A stretch of 64,000 bases of DNA from contig NZ_BMUF01000007.1 in NCBI RefSeq assembly GCF_014650055.1, positions 310,001 to 374,000 of the forward strand, written 5' to 3'. The DNA comes from Streptomyces malachitofuscus. GTDB taxonomy: Bacteria; Actinomycetota; Actinomycetes; Streptomycetales; Streptomycetaceae. The notes under the pieces were generated by a model, which was not told where the DNA came from, made no database searches, and saw only the letters and a list, made by a program, of their open reading frames with translations. This document shows positions 37,046-45,169 of this stretch, in pieces (position 1 is the stretch's first letter; every line of letters begins with the position of its first letter). A program made the position numbers and the translations under genes.

Positions 37046-37740
37046 GCCGTCACCCCCAGCGGCGCCACGACGCCGTCCCGGAGCTGCACTTCACGGTCCG
37101 CGTACGCCGCCACCTGCGCGTCGTGCGTGATCAGCAGCACCGCCGTGCCGGCCTCTCGGGCCGTGTGCACCAGGGCCGTCATCACCTGCTCGCTCGCCAG
37201 TGAGTCCAGCGCGCCCGTCGGCTCGTCCGCGAAGACCACCTCGGGTCCGGTGACCAGCGCCCGGGCCAGCGCCGCCCGTTGCGCCTGACCGCCGCTCATC
37301 TCCCCGGGCCGCAGTTCCCCCTGAGCCCGCACCCCGAACCGCTCCAGCCACTCCCCGGCCGTCGACCGGGACTCGGTGCGGTCGGTGCCGGCCAGCATCA
37401 GCGGCAGCGCCACGTTGTCCACCGCGGTCAGTTCCGGGATCAGCTGGCCGAACTGGAACACCACCCCGAAGCGGGTGCGGCGCAGCTCGCTCAGTTCCTT
37501 CTCCGGCAGTCCCTCCAACTGCCGGCCGGCGTACGTCACCGAGCCCGCGTCCGGGCGGACGATGCCGGAGAGGCAGTGCATCAGTGTGGACTTGCCGCTG
37601 CCGCTCGCGCCGGTCACCGCGAGGATCTCGCCTGCGCTCAGTGCGACGTCGGCGCCCCGCAGCGCCTCGGTCCTGCCGTACGCCTTGACCAGTCCGCGGC
37701 CCGCGAGCAGCGGCCCCGCCGTGTTGTCCCCGTTGCTCAT
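37042..37740 (-). CDS. ABC transporter ATP-binding protein (MacB/LolD type)
   Basis: 232 residues, a single ABC domain: Walker A GASGSGKST, Q-loop VVFQFGQLIPELTAVDNVAL, signature MSGGQAQRAALARAL, Walker B VVFADEPTGALDS, H-loop LLITHD. It serves the adjacent FtsX-like permease. ATG 37740 overlaps the padR stop (ATGA), and its stop overlaps the permease start, so the operon is fully coupled. Confidence 0.92.
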   Translation of the reverse strand: MSNGDNTAGPLLAGRGLVKAYGRTEALRGADVALSAGEILAVTGASGSGKSTLMHCLSGIVRPDAGSVTYAGRQLEGLPEKELSELRRTRFGVVFQFGQLIPELTAVDNVALPLMLAGTDRTESRSTAGEWLERFGVRAQGELRPGEMSGGQAQRAALARALVTGPEVVFADEPTGALDSLASEQVMTALVHTAREAGTAVLLITHDAQVAAYADREVQLRDGVVAPLGVTA

Positions 37741-38270
37741 GCTGTGTCGACCTCCGCGGTCAGGGTGGTGAGCCGGGCCGCCGTGGTCGTCATCCAGCGG
37801 AGGTCGGCGTCGAGGTGGTTGAGGGCGAAGTCCGCCGAGAGCACGGTCGCCAGGTCCGCGCCCCGCGCCGCCTTCACCGCGGTGAGCTCCCGCATCCGTT
37901 CCATATGGGCGGCGCGCTGGGCGCGCAGATACCCGGCGGGGTCGCCGTCCGACAGGATCGACACCACGACCTTGGCAAAGATCTCGTTGGTCACGAACGG
38001 CGCGGGCGGGGCGATCTCCCCCGCCCACTTGGTCAGTTCGCGCGTGCCCTCGTCCGTGGCGCGGTACATCGTCCGCTCGGGTCCGCCGTCCGAGTCGGTG
38101 CCCTCCACCTCGGCGAGGCCGTCCCGGACCAGACGTTGCAGGGTCGTGTAGACCTGCCCGTAGGCCAGCGGACGGGCCTGCGGGAACCGTTCGTCGTGGC
38201 GTCGCTTGAGGTCGTAGCCATGGCTCGGCCCCGAGGCGAGCAGGCCCAGCAGGATGTGACGGGTGCTCAT
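37737..38270 (-). CDS. PadR-family transcriptional regulator
   Basis: 177 residues. The N-terminal PadR winged HTH is MSTRHILLGLLASGPSHGYD, with AYGQVYTTLQRLVRDGLAEVE and RTMYRATDEG making the wing. A C-terminal helical domain (residues ~100-177) dimerises, as in subfamily 1. It is cotranscribed with, and presumably represses, the downstream ABC transporter. A TACATGTA palindrome lies immediately upstream of the start. Confidence 0.9.
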   Translation of the reverse strand: MSTRHILLGLLASGPSHGYDLKRRHDERFPQARPLAYGQVYTTLQRLVRDGLAEVEGTDSDGGPERTMYRATDEGTRELTKWAGEIAPPAPFVTNEIFAKVVVSILSDGDPAGYLRAQRAAHMERMRELTAVKAARGADLATVLSADFALNHLDADLRWMTTTAARLTTLTAEVDTA

Positions 38271-38283
38271 GAAACCAGTATGC

Positions 38284-38303
38284 ACTGAGTACATGTACTG
38301 AGT
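38284..38303. promoter_or_regulatory. PadR operator candidate
   Basis: The 20-bp stretch contains the perfect 12-bp palindrome AGTACATGTACT (38288-38299) and a direct repeat ACTGAGT on both sides. PadR proteins commonly bind ATGT/ACAT palindromes. It starts 14 bp upstream of the padR ATG, so binding would block its promoter. Confidence 0.65.
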
Positions 38304-38357
38304 GAATAGTTTCGCCGGAAAGTTCGAGCGAACTGCGGCCCGAAGAAGTGCCGAGGT

Positions 38358-38386
38358 CGGGCGTCCAGTGGGAAACCGGACGCCCG
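38358..38386 (-). terminator. Hairpin after the GH84 gene
   Basis: CGGGCGTCC at 38358-38366 pairs with GGACGCCCG at 38378-38386 around an 11-nt loop, five bases past the GH84 stop codon. Confidence 0.6.
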
Positions 38387-38391
38387 GACGC

Positions 38392-41268
38392 TCAGTCCGC
38401 GACCGCGTACGCCTCCACCGACCACAGCGAATACCCGTACCGCGTCGCGCGCTTCTCGCCCTGCACACGGACGTGGCGTACGTCCCGCTCGTCCATGCGG
38501 ACCGTCTCCCGGCCCCCCTTGCCGTCCCGGACCTCCGCCGCCGTACGCCAGCTCCGGCCGTCCTCCGAGACCTGCACGCGGTACGCCGACGGGTACGCGT
38601 CCTGCCAGTGCAGCGCCACCTTCCCCAGCCGCACCGGACGCTTCAGCTCCACCTGCCACCAGGCGTCGTCCTCGACGGGCGAGGACCAACGCGTCTCCGG
38701 GTCGCCGTCGTTCGCCGCCGAGGCCGGGAAGTCGGGCGTCTCGTCGGCCGAGGAGCTCGCCCGGCCCGCACGGGCCAGATCGGGACCCGCGGTGGGCGGC
38801 ACGGCGTGGACCGTCAGCGTGCGGGTCGCGCCCCCGAAGCCGAACCGGACGTCGTACGACCGCGCGGGCGTGTCCCGTTCCACCGTCACCTCGACCGGAA
38901 CCTCCATCGGCGTACCGCGCGGAACGGTCAGCGCCTTCTCCGGCACCCGGACGTCGAGGCCCTTCGGCGCCGTCACGGTCAGTCGGCCGCGCACCTCGTC
39001 GGGACGCAGCGAGCCGAGGGTGACCGTCAGCCGCCGGGTGGCGCCGATGTCGGCGTCCGCGCGGTCGTCGGGCAGCTCCAGGGAGGCGGCGGGCTCGTCC
39101 GCGAACCACGGCACCAGATGCCGGACCCGGGCGGACTCGGCACCGGTGACCCGGACGGCGTCGACCGGATCGCCGCCGGTGCGCAGCTCGGTGGCGCCCC
39201 GCCCGGACAGCGTGCCGAGGCGGCGCCATCCCTCGCCGGGCACACGCACCTCCACAGCACCCTCCGTCCCCGGCTCGGTGAGCACCGTGACGGCGTCCAT
39301 CGCGCGGGCCTCCGGGAGGTCGAGCGCACGGTCGCCGCCGGACCGCGCGGGCGGCTCGTGGTCGATGCCCGCCCAGCTCCGGTACGCCTTCTGCGCCCGG
39401 CTCAGGAACGGCTCCAGCACGCCCTCGCCGACGGTCACCCGCGCGGGTCCGGCCCCGTCCCGCAGCCCGCCCAGCCTCCGGTACGCGGCCCAGGCGGCGC
39501 CCGCGTCCCCGGCCCGCTGCGCCCGCAGCATGTCCAGCGCCGTCGTACCGGCGTCGCCGTAGCGGGCCAGCCGCTCGGTCCAGGGCGCGACCTCGGTGCC
39601 GAGCGCGGTGCCGGAGAGCCGCTCGGGCAGCTTCCGCAGGGCGGTGAAGGCCGTACGCAGCCGGGCGGCCTCCTCGGTCTCGTCCGCGCCGCGCGCGGTC
39701 GGCCGGGTCCGCCAGAACTCCTCCATCAGCGGACGCAGATACGCCGACTCCCTGCCGCCCAGCACCGAGGACGCGGCGTTCCCGGCGAGCGCGGTCAGGG
39801 CCGCCTCGCGCCGGGCGTCACCGCCGGCCAGGTCGGTGATCGCGGCCCGCCAGGACTCCTGGGGGCGGTAGCCGCGCGGGTTCCAGGCGAAGTCGGCGGC
39901 CGTGAACAGCGGGATGCGTGACGCCTCGGGCTGCTCCATCGCGTTGGCGAGCAGTGCCGCCGAACCGGCGGCCACGGCCGGTTCACGCCCCTGGTAGGGG
40001 CCGAGGAAGATCCGGCCGGGGGCGTAGTCGTTCACCGGGTAGTTGTCCATGGTCACCAGCGGATGCCCGAACACCTCCCGGGCCTCGGCGAGTTGACCGC
40101 CGGTGATGGTGCTCGGCACCACCCCGACCCCGGTCCACGCCACCTCGACACCCGCGTCCAGGGCACCGGCGAGAGCCCGGCGGTACGCGGTCGAACCCTC
40201 CTCGTAGTACTCGGTCGGCATCAACGACAGGGCGGCGGAGTCCGGGTGACGGCCCGCCAGGTGCCGGGCGACGGCGTTCGCCACATGCGCCTGCGCGCGG
40301 GCGGCGGCCCCGGGACCCGACCCGAACCGGTCCGCGTCCGCCCCGCAGTGCCACTCGCTGTAGCTGACGTCCTGGAACTGCAGCTGGAAGGCGCGGAACC
40401 CCAGTGCCCACATCGCGTCCAGTTTGCGGGTCAGCGCGCGCAGATCCTCGCCCGAGGCGAAGCACATCGCCTGCCCCGGCGCCACCGCCCAGCCGAGCGT
40501 GACGTGGTTGCGCCGGGCCCGCTCGGCCAGCTCCCGGAACTCCGCGCGCCGCTCCGCCGGGTACGGCTCCCGCCAGCGGGCCTGCCGCAGGAGGTCCTCG
40601 CCGGGCGCGTAGAGGTACCGGTTCTGCTTGGTGCGGCCCATGAAGTCCAGCTGGGCCATCCGCTGCCGGTGCGTCCAGGCGGTGCCGTAGAAGCCCTCGG
40701 TGATGCCGCGCACGGCGGTGCCCGGCCAGTCGCGGACGACGGCCGCGGTGATCGTGCCGTCCGGGCGCAGCAGCTGCCGCAGGGTCTGCACGGCGTGGAA
40801 CTGTCCGGCCCCGTCGGCGCCCGAGAGGGAGACGGAGCCCTTGCCGACGGTCAGCGCGTAGCCGCCGGCCGGAAGGGCGTGCCGGGGGTCGCCCGGGGCA
40901 CGTTCCCTGCCCACGCGCACCACCAGCGCCCCCTCGGGCATCTGTGCGCCGGGGATGAACCGGAGCGCCCCGGCCTCCCGCAGCAGCTCCCGCACCGCCC
41001 GGACGGCGTACGGGTCGGCCGCCTCGTCCGTGATCAGGGCGACCTCGTCGGTCACCTCCACCGCCGCGCCGTTCGCGTGCAGGGAATGGGGGCGCGGCCA
41101 CACGGAGAGGTTCCCGGCCGCGGCCGTGTCGGCGGCGGCAGACGTGGTCGTCCCGGGTGCGGGCGGCGCCGCCGCGGCGATCGGCGTGCTGCCCAGGGTT
41201 CCGGCGAGAACGGCGAACGCGAGGGCGGCCCTCCTGGCGTTCGCCGTCCTCCCACGCCGCAGCTGCAC
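38392..41268 (-). CDS. Secreted GH84-family beta-N-acetylglucosaminidase-like protein with CBM32
   Basis: 958 residues from GTG 41268 (GGGAGGG ribosome site). A signal peptide (ALAFAVLAGTLGSTPIAAAA) is followed by a GH20b/GH84 N-domain, then the GH84 barrel starting at VRGITEGFYGTAWTHRQRM and including GWAVAPGQAMCF. After it come an alpha-helical segment and a C-terminal F5/8 type C (CBM32) module (ARAGRASSSADETPDFPASA; ENDGDPETRWSS-like motif). GH84 enzymes use two adjacent Asp residues; here the site reads LQFQDVSYSEW with Gln299-Asp300, so activity or mechanism may differ. Probably acts outside the cell on GlcNAc-containing glycans. Confidence 0.85.
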   Translation of the reverse strand: MQLRRGRTANARRAALAFAVLAGTLGSTPIAAAAPPAPGTTTSAAADTAAAGNLSVWPRPHSLHANGAAVEVTDEVALITDEAADPYAVRAVRELLREAGALRFIPGAQMPEGALVVRVGRERAPGDPRHALPAGGYALTVGKGSVSLSGADGAGQFHAVQTLRQLLRPDGTITAAVVRDWPGTAVRGITEGFYGTAWTHRQRMAQLDFMGRTKQNRYLYAPGEDLLRQARWREPYPAERRAEFRELAERARRNHVTLGWAVAPGQAMCFASGEDLRALTRKLDAMWALGFRAFQLQFQDVSYSEWHCGADADRFGSGPGAAARAQAHVANAVARHLAGRHPDSAALSLMPTEYYEEGSTAYRRALAGALDAGVEVAWTGVGVVPSTITGGQLAEAREVFGHPLVTMDNYPVNDYAPGRIFLGPYQGREPAVAAGSAALLANAMEQPEASRIPLFTAADFAWNPRGYRPQESWRAAITDLAGGDARREAALTALAGNAASSVLGGRESAYLRPLMEEFWRTRPTARGADETEEAARLRTAFTALRKLPERLSGTALGTEVAPWTERLARYGDAGTTALDMLRAQRAGDAGAAWAAYRRLGGLRDGAGPARVTVGEGVLEPFLSRAQKAYRSWAGIDHEPPARSGGDRALDLPEARAMDAVTVLTEPGTEGAVEVRVPGEGWRRLGTLSGRGATELRTGGDPVDAVRVTGAESARVRHLVPWFADEPAASLELPDDRADADIGATRRLTVTLGSLRPDEVRGRLTVTAPKGLDVRVPEKALTVPRGTPMEVPVEVTVERDTPARSYDVRFGFGGATRTLTVHAVPPTAGPDLARAGRASSSADETPDFPASAANDGDPETRWSSPVEDDAWWQVELKRPVRLGKVALHWQDAYPSAYRVQVSEDGRSWRTAAEVRDGKGGRETVRMDERDVRHVRVQGEKRATRYGYSLWSVEAYAVAD

Positions 41269-41568
41269 GGGGCCCTCCCTGTCGCTCGGGTCGGCCGCCC
41301 GCCCGATCACCGGCGGCCGTGTCCATTCCGTTACCGAGAAACCCAGAGCCCACCATTCCTGCGGTGAACGTGTCAATGAGAGTGGACGTTGTGGCGCGTT
41401 TGTCCCACTGTGGAGGGACGGGGCAGGGTGAGAATGTGAGCAGGAGCACGTTGGGAGACTTTGTGCGTCTGGCATCGCGCCCGCTGGGTAGGGCTGCGAG
41501 ATAACCCGCACGACCCGCATCCGCACGCCCGCGTGATCCGCGCACCGTGCTCGACGAGGAGGCCATCT
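41269..41568. other. 300-bp divergent intergenic region
   Basis: Holds the promoters of the GH84 gene (left) and the small protein-malQ unit (right). No clear dre (DasR) or CebR box was seen. No further gene is supported; the frame upstream of GTG 41569 is not used because GAGGAGG lies just before that GTG. Confidence 0.5.
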
Positions 41569-41844
41569 GTGGCTGCACCGGCGTACCTTCCTTCCCCCGC
41601 CCTGTCCAAACCCGAGGCGGGGACGACCGCCGACGACCTCCACTTCTGCGTCTTCAGCGCGGAAGGCCCCTGCACCGAACTCCCGCTGACCAGCGAACCC
41701 CCGCTGCCCGACGCGGAGCCCCTCACCAGCGAACCGCCGCTCGCCGAAGCCGCCCCGCTGACCAGCGAGTCCGACGCCCTCATGGACTCCTCCGACGCCT
41801 CCGGACTCGACTCCTTCCCGGCCCAGTACCGCCCGGAGCCGTAA
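41569..41844 (+). CDS. Small acidic protein with three 12-residue PLTSE repeats, upstream of malQ
   Basis: 91 residues. GTG 41569 is preceded by GAGGAGG at the right distance. The first 35 residues include two Cys (DDLHFCVFSAEGPC, Cys27 and Cys35). Then PLTSE recurs at residues 39, 51 and 63 with an exact 12-residue period (PLTSEPPLPDAE, PLTSEPPLAEAA, PLTSESDALMDS); the tail is acidic and Ser/Asp-rich. No known domain, signal peptide or membrane helix. Its TAA stop touches the malQ GTG with no gap, so translation is coupled. Function unknown. Confidence 0.65.
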   Translation: MAAPAYLPSPALSKPEAGTTADDLHFCVFSAEGPCTELPLTSEPPLPDAEPLTSEPPLAEAAPLTSESDALMDSSDASGLDSFPAQYRPEP

Positions 41845-43911
41845 GTGACCGCGCCACGGCCGGCCGAGCCCCCTTCCGAGGACCTGTCCCGGCTCGCCGC
41901 CCTGCACGGCGTCGCCACCTCCTACAGCCCCTCCCCCGACCGCACGGTCGCGGCCACGGCCACCGCCGTCACCCTCGCGCTGGCCGCCCTCGGCGTGGAC
42001 GCGGCGACCCCGGAGGCCGTCCGCGCCGCCCTCACCGCCCGCGAACGCGAACTCGGCGAACGGCTGCTGCCCCCCACCGTGGTCGGCTGGGGCACCGCCA
42101 CCCCGCCGGCCCTCGCCGCGCTCCCCGAGGACACCCGGCTGCTCGTCCGCACCGAACAGGGCGAGACCCGCGCCTCCGCCGAGCACCTCCCGCCCGGCGT
42201 GCACGAGCTGACCGCCACCACGCCCGACGGCCGCACCGCCCGCGCCCACCTGATCGTCGCCCCACCCGGGCTCCCCCGGCCGCCCGGGCGCTCCCACGGC
42301 CTCCTGGTCCAGCTCTACTCCCTGCTGTCCCGCCGCTCCTGGGGCATGGGCGACCTCGCCGACCTCGGCGAACTCGCCGGCTGGGCCGGACGCACCCTCG
42401 GCGTCGGATTCATCCAGGTCAACCCCCTGCACGCGGCCGTCCCCGGCCCGCCGACCGACCCCTCCCCCTACCGCCCCTCCTCACGCCGCTTCCCCGACCC
42501 GGTCCACCTCCGCGTCGAGGACGTCCCCGAGTTCGCGTACACCGACGACCCGGACCGCGTATGCGCCCTGCTCGAGCGGGCCGGGCGGCTGCGCGAGTCC
42601 GTGCTGGAGAAGGGCGCGCTGATCGACCGGGACGCGGTCTGGGAGGCCAAGCGGGAGGCCCTGGAACTCGTGCACGCGGTCCCGCTCGCCCCCGGCCGCC
42701 GCGCCGCCTACGCCGACTTCCTCGCCGCACAGGGCCAGGCCCTCGAGGACCACGCCACCTACAACGCCCTCGCCGAGGTCCACGGCCCCGACTGGCACCG
42801 GTGGCCCGCCCCCCTGCGCGACCCCCGCTCGGCCGGCACCGCCCGCGCCCGGCGCGAACTCGCCGACCGCGTCGACTTCCACTCCCGTCTCGTCTGGCTC
42901 ACCGACGCCCAGCTCACCGCCGCCCAGCGCGCGGCGCGCGAGGCCGGCATGCCGGTCGGGATCGTCCACGACCTCGCCGTCGGCGTTCATCCCGGAGGTG
43001 CCGACGCCTGGGCGCAGCAGGAGTACTTCGCGGCCGGCATGTCCGTCGGCGCGCCCCCGGACGCCTTCAACGCGCGCGGCCAGGACTGGGGCCTGCCGCC
43101 CTGGCGTCCCGACCGCCTCGCCGACTCCGGCTACGCGCCCTTCCGCGCCCTGCTCCGGGCCCTGTTCCGGTACGCGGGCGCCCTGCGCATCGACCACGTC
43201 ATGGGCCTGTTCCGGCTCTGGTGGGTCCCCGAGGGCCACCCGCCCACGGAGGGCACCTACGTCCGCTACGACGCCGAGGCCATGCTCGCCGTGCTCGTCC
43301 TGGAGGCCTCCCGCGCCGGGGCGGTCGTGATCGGCGAGGACCTCGGGACCGTCGAGCCGGGGGTGCGCGAGGCGTTGCGCGAACGCGGCGTGTACGGCAC
43401 GTCGGTGCTGTGGTTCGAGCGGGACTGGGACGGCGACGGCCGCCCGCTGCCGCCGGACGGCTGGCGCGCTGACTGCCTGGCCACGGCGACCACGCACGAC
43501 CTGCCGTCCACGGCCGCCCGGCTCAGCGGCGAGCACGTGGAGCTGCGGGACCGCCTGGGTCTGCTGACCCGGCCCCTGGAGGAGGAGCGGGCGGAGGCGG
43601 CGGCGGACGTGGGGGAGTGGCGGGAGCTGCTGCGGCGGCTGGGCCTGCTGCGGGGGGACGCCTCGGAGGAGGCGGAGATCCAGGCGGTGCACCGGTACCT
43701 GCTGCGGACACCGGCCCGGATGATCGGCGTATGGCTGCCGGACGGCGTCGGGGACCGGCGGCCGCAGAACCTGCCCGGCACCTGGAACCAGTATCCGAAC
43801 TGGCGCCTTCCGATCGCGGACGCCGACGGGCGGCCGGTGACGCTGGAGGAGCTGGCGGGGTCGGCGCGGCTGCGGGCGCTGATGGACGTGCTCGGACAGT
43901 TCGACCAGTGA
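41845..43911 (+). CDS. malQ: 4-alpha-glucanotransferase (amylomaltase, GH77)
   Basis: 688 residues. GH77 catalytic motifs are all present: nucleophile Asp in LRIDHVMGLFRLWW, acid/base Glu in VVIGEDLGTV, transition-state Asp in TTHDLPST. FNARGQDWGLPPW and RSWGMGDLADLGEL are further family signatures. An N-terminal ~100-residue domain precedes the barrel, as in actinobacterial MalQ. It disproportionates maltodextrins in the cytoplasm. The GTG start directly abuts the stop of the small upstream gene. Confidence 0.95.
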   Translation: MTAPRPAEPPSEDLSRLAALHGVATSYSPSPDRTVAATATAVTLALAALGVDAATPEAVRAALTARERELGERLLPPTVVGWGTATPPALAALPEDTRLLVRTEQGETRASAEHLPPGVHELTATTPDGRTARAHLIVAPPGLPRPPGRSHGLLVQLYSLLSRRSWGMGDLADLGELAGWAGRTLGVGFIQVNPLHAAVPGPPTDPSPYRPSSRRFPDPVHLRVEDVPEFAYTDDPDRVCALLERAGRLRESVLEKGALIDRDAVWEAKREALELVHAVPLAPGRRAAYADFLAAQGQALEDHATYNALAEVHGPDWHRWPAPLRDPRSAGTARARRELADRVDFHSRLVWLTDAQLTAAQRAAREAGMPVGIVHDLAVGVHPGGADAWAQQEYFAAGMSVGAPPDAFNARGQDWGLPPWRPDRLADSGYAPFRALLRALFRYAGALRIDHVMGLFRLWWVPEGHPPTEGTYVRYDAEAMLAVLVLEASRAGAVVIGEDLGTVEPGVREALRERGVYGTSVLWFERDWDGDGRPLPPDGWRADCLATATTHDLPSTAARLSGEHVELRDRLGLLTRPLEEERAEAAADVGEWRELLRRLGLLRGDASEEAEIQAVHRYLLRTPARMIGVWLPDGVGDRRPQNLPGTWNQYPNWRLPIADADGRPVTLEELAGSARLRALMDVLGQFDQ

Positions 43912-44007
43912 CGCCGTGTCCCGCCGCTGCGGACAGGTGGCAGCGGGAGCACCCCCTTACGACACCCCGGCCGCGCGGCACTCAACCCCGTTCGATAGTT
44001 TGGGAGC

Positions 44008-44283
44008 GTGGACAAGAAGAACGCCCTGCGCGCCGGCGCCCTGGCAGCCGGTACGACGCTGATGATGCTGCTCATGTCGTCCCCCGCGCTCGCGCTCACC
44101 CGCGACGACGGCGACGACCCCGGCACGGGCCTGAGCGTCATCGAGACGCTGGGTCTCTACGTCTTCCTTCCGATCGGCCTGTTCCTGGCCATCGCCGCGC
44201 TGGTGATGATCGGCGACAAGTCGCACAAGAAGAAGGACGTCACCAGCTCCAACATCAGCACCAAGGCCGAGGCCAAGGCCTGA
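44008..44283 (+). CDS. Small membrane protein
   Basis: 91 residues. An N-terminal hydrophobic segment (AGALAAGTTLMMLLMSSPALA) is either a cleaved signal peptide (ALA-LT site) or an anchor. A second helix follows (ETLGLYVFLPIGLFLAIAAL), then a Lys-rich cytoplasmic tail (GDKSHKKKDV...STKAEAKA). GTG start with GGGAG upstream. The type is common in Streptomyces; no function is known to me. Followed by a large stem-loop. Confidence 0.75.
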   Translation: MDKKNALRAGALAAGTTLMMLLMSSPALALTRDDGDDPGTGLSVIETLGLYVFLPIGLFLAIAALVMIGDKSHKKKDVTSSNISTKAEAKA

Positions 44284-44317
44284 TCCAGGGCCGCTTCACC
44301 GGCCCCGCGCACTTCTC

Positions 44318-44380
44318 CGAGGGCGCCGCCCCGTTCGTGCGTACGCGCATCCGCCGTACGTGACGAGGGCGGCGCCCTCG
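44318..44380. terminator. Large stem-loop terminator
   Basis: CGAGGGCGCCGCCC at 44318-44331 pairs perfectly (14 bp) with 44367-44380. The 35-nt loop can fold on itself through GTACG/CGTAC. It sits between the small membrane protein gene and the leftward tetR gene and could serve both. Confidence 0.7.
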
Positions 44381-44428
44381 GTGTTTCCCCCGTGCCGCCC
44401 GCCGCGGCGGGCGGCACGGGGCCCGCGC

Positions 44429-45013
44429 TCACTGCGGGAACGGTGCCGTCAGATAGCGCTGGACGGTGGGAGCCAGCCAGGCCGCCGCCTCCTGGGTGTC
44501 CAGTGCCACGGCCGGCGGGAACCGCAGGACGTAACGGGTGAGGGCGAACCCGAGCAGCTGCGAGGACACCAGCGCGGCGCGCGCCGGAACCTGCTCGGGG
44601 TCGGGGCAGAACCGCTGGGCGAGGGGGAGGACCTGCTCCCGGAAGATGCCCTGCATGCGCTCGGCCCCGGCCTGGTTGGTCGTGCCCACCCGCAGCAGAG
44701 CCGTGAGCACCTCGCTCTCCTCCCACATGGCGAGGAAGTGCGTCACCAGGGCCCGGCCCACCTCGTCCCGGGGCAGTGCCGCCGGGTCCGGCAGCCGCAG
44801 GTCGATCGTGACGGCGGCCGCGAACAAGCCCTCCTTGTTGCCGTAGTAGCGCATCACCATCGACGGGTCGATGTGCGCGTCCTTGGCGATGGCGCGGATG
44901 GTGGCGCGCTCGTAGCCGTCCGCGGCGAAGCGCTCGCGAGCGGCTTCGAGGATGGCCGTGCGGGTGGCTTCGGAGCGGCGCTGGGGCGGTGCGGGGGTCT
45001 TGCCGGCTGTCAT
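44429..45013 (-). CDS. TetR-family transcriptional regulator
   Basis: 194 residues. The N-terminal HTH (RTAILEAARERFAADGYERA, TIRAIAKDAHIDPSMVMRYY, GNKEGLFAAAV) is typical; the C-terminal ligand domain resembles TetR_C-type repressors of Streptomyces oxidoreductases. Divergent from a flavin monooxygenase. Its start codon lies 8 bp from an array of operator-like repeats and no ribosome site is visible, so the mRNA may be leaderless. Confidence 0.9.
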   Translation of the reverse strand: MTAGKTPAPPQRRSEATRTAILEAARERFAADGYERATIRAIAKDAHIDPSMVMRYYGNKEGLFAAAVTIDLRLPDPAALPRDEVGRALVTHFLAMWEESEVLTALLRVGTTNQAGAERMQGIFREQVLPLAQRFCPDPEQVPARAALVSSQLLGFALTRYVLRFPPAVALDTQEAAAWLAPTVQRYLTAPFPQ

Positions 45014-45021
45014 GCCAACAA

Positions 45022-45087
45022 CTGTAGGTCAACACCCGTAGGTCAACACCTGTAGGTCAACACTCGTAGGCCAACAAATGTTGACCT
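45022..45087. repeat. Four tandem 14-bp operator-like repeats plus inverted half-site
   Basis: CTGTAGGTCAACAC (45022-45035), CCGTAGGTCAACAC (45036-45049), CTGTAGGTCAACAC (45050-45063) and TCGTAGGCCAACAA (45064-45077) are head-to-tail without spacers. They are followed by the inverted ATGTTGACCT (45078-45087). Related GTTG(A/G)C-like half-sites continue toward the monooxygenase gene (TGTTGTCAACA near 45108, GCGTTGGC near 45119 and 45133, ACGTTGGCA near 45148). Probably multiple binding sites for the adjacent TetR protein. Confidence 0.85.
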
Positions 45088-45169
45088 CACCGCGCCAGCG
45101 GCCTACTGTTGTCAACAAGCGTTGGCCATCAGGCGTTGGCAAACGAACGTTGGCACCCAGGAGGCCCCC

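Noticed and set aside
41569..41844. Graspetide or other RiPP precursor
   Set aside because: The repeats suggest it, but no ATP-grasp ligase, lanthionine synthetase or other modifying enzyme is adjacent; kept only as an unexplained small protein.
38392..42432. 1346-residue minus-strand frame upstream of the GH84 start
   Set aside because: The extra N-terminal ~388 residues are antisense to the small protein and malQ; the signal peptide and ribosome site place the true start at 41268.
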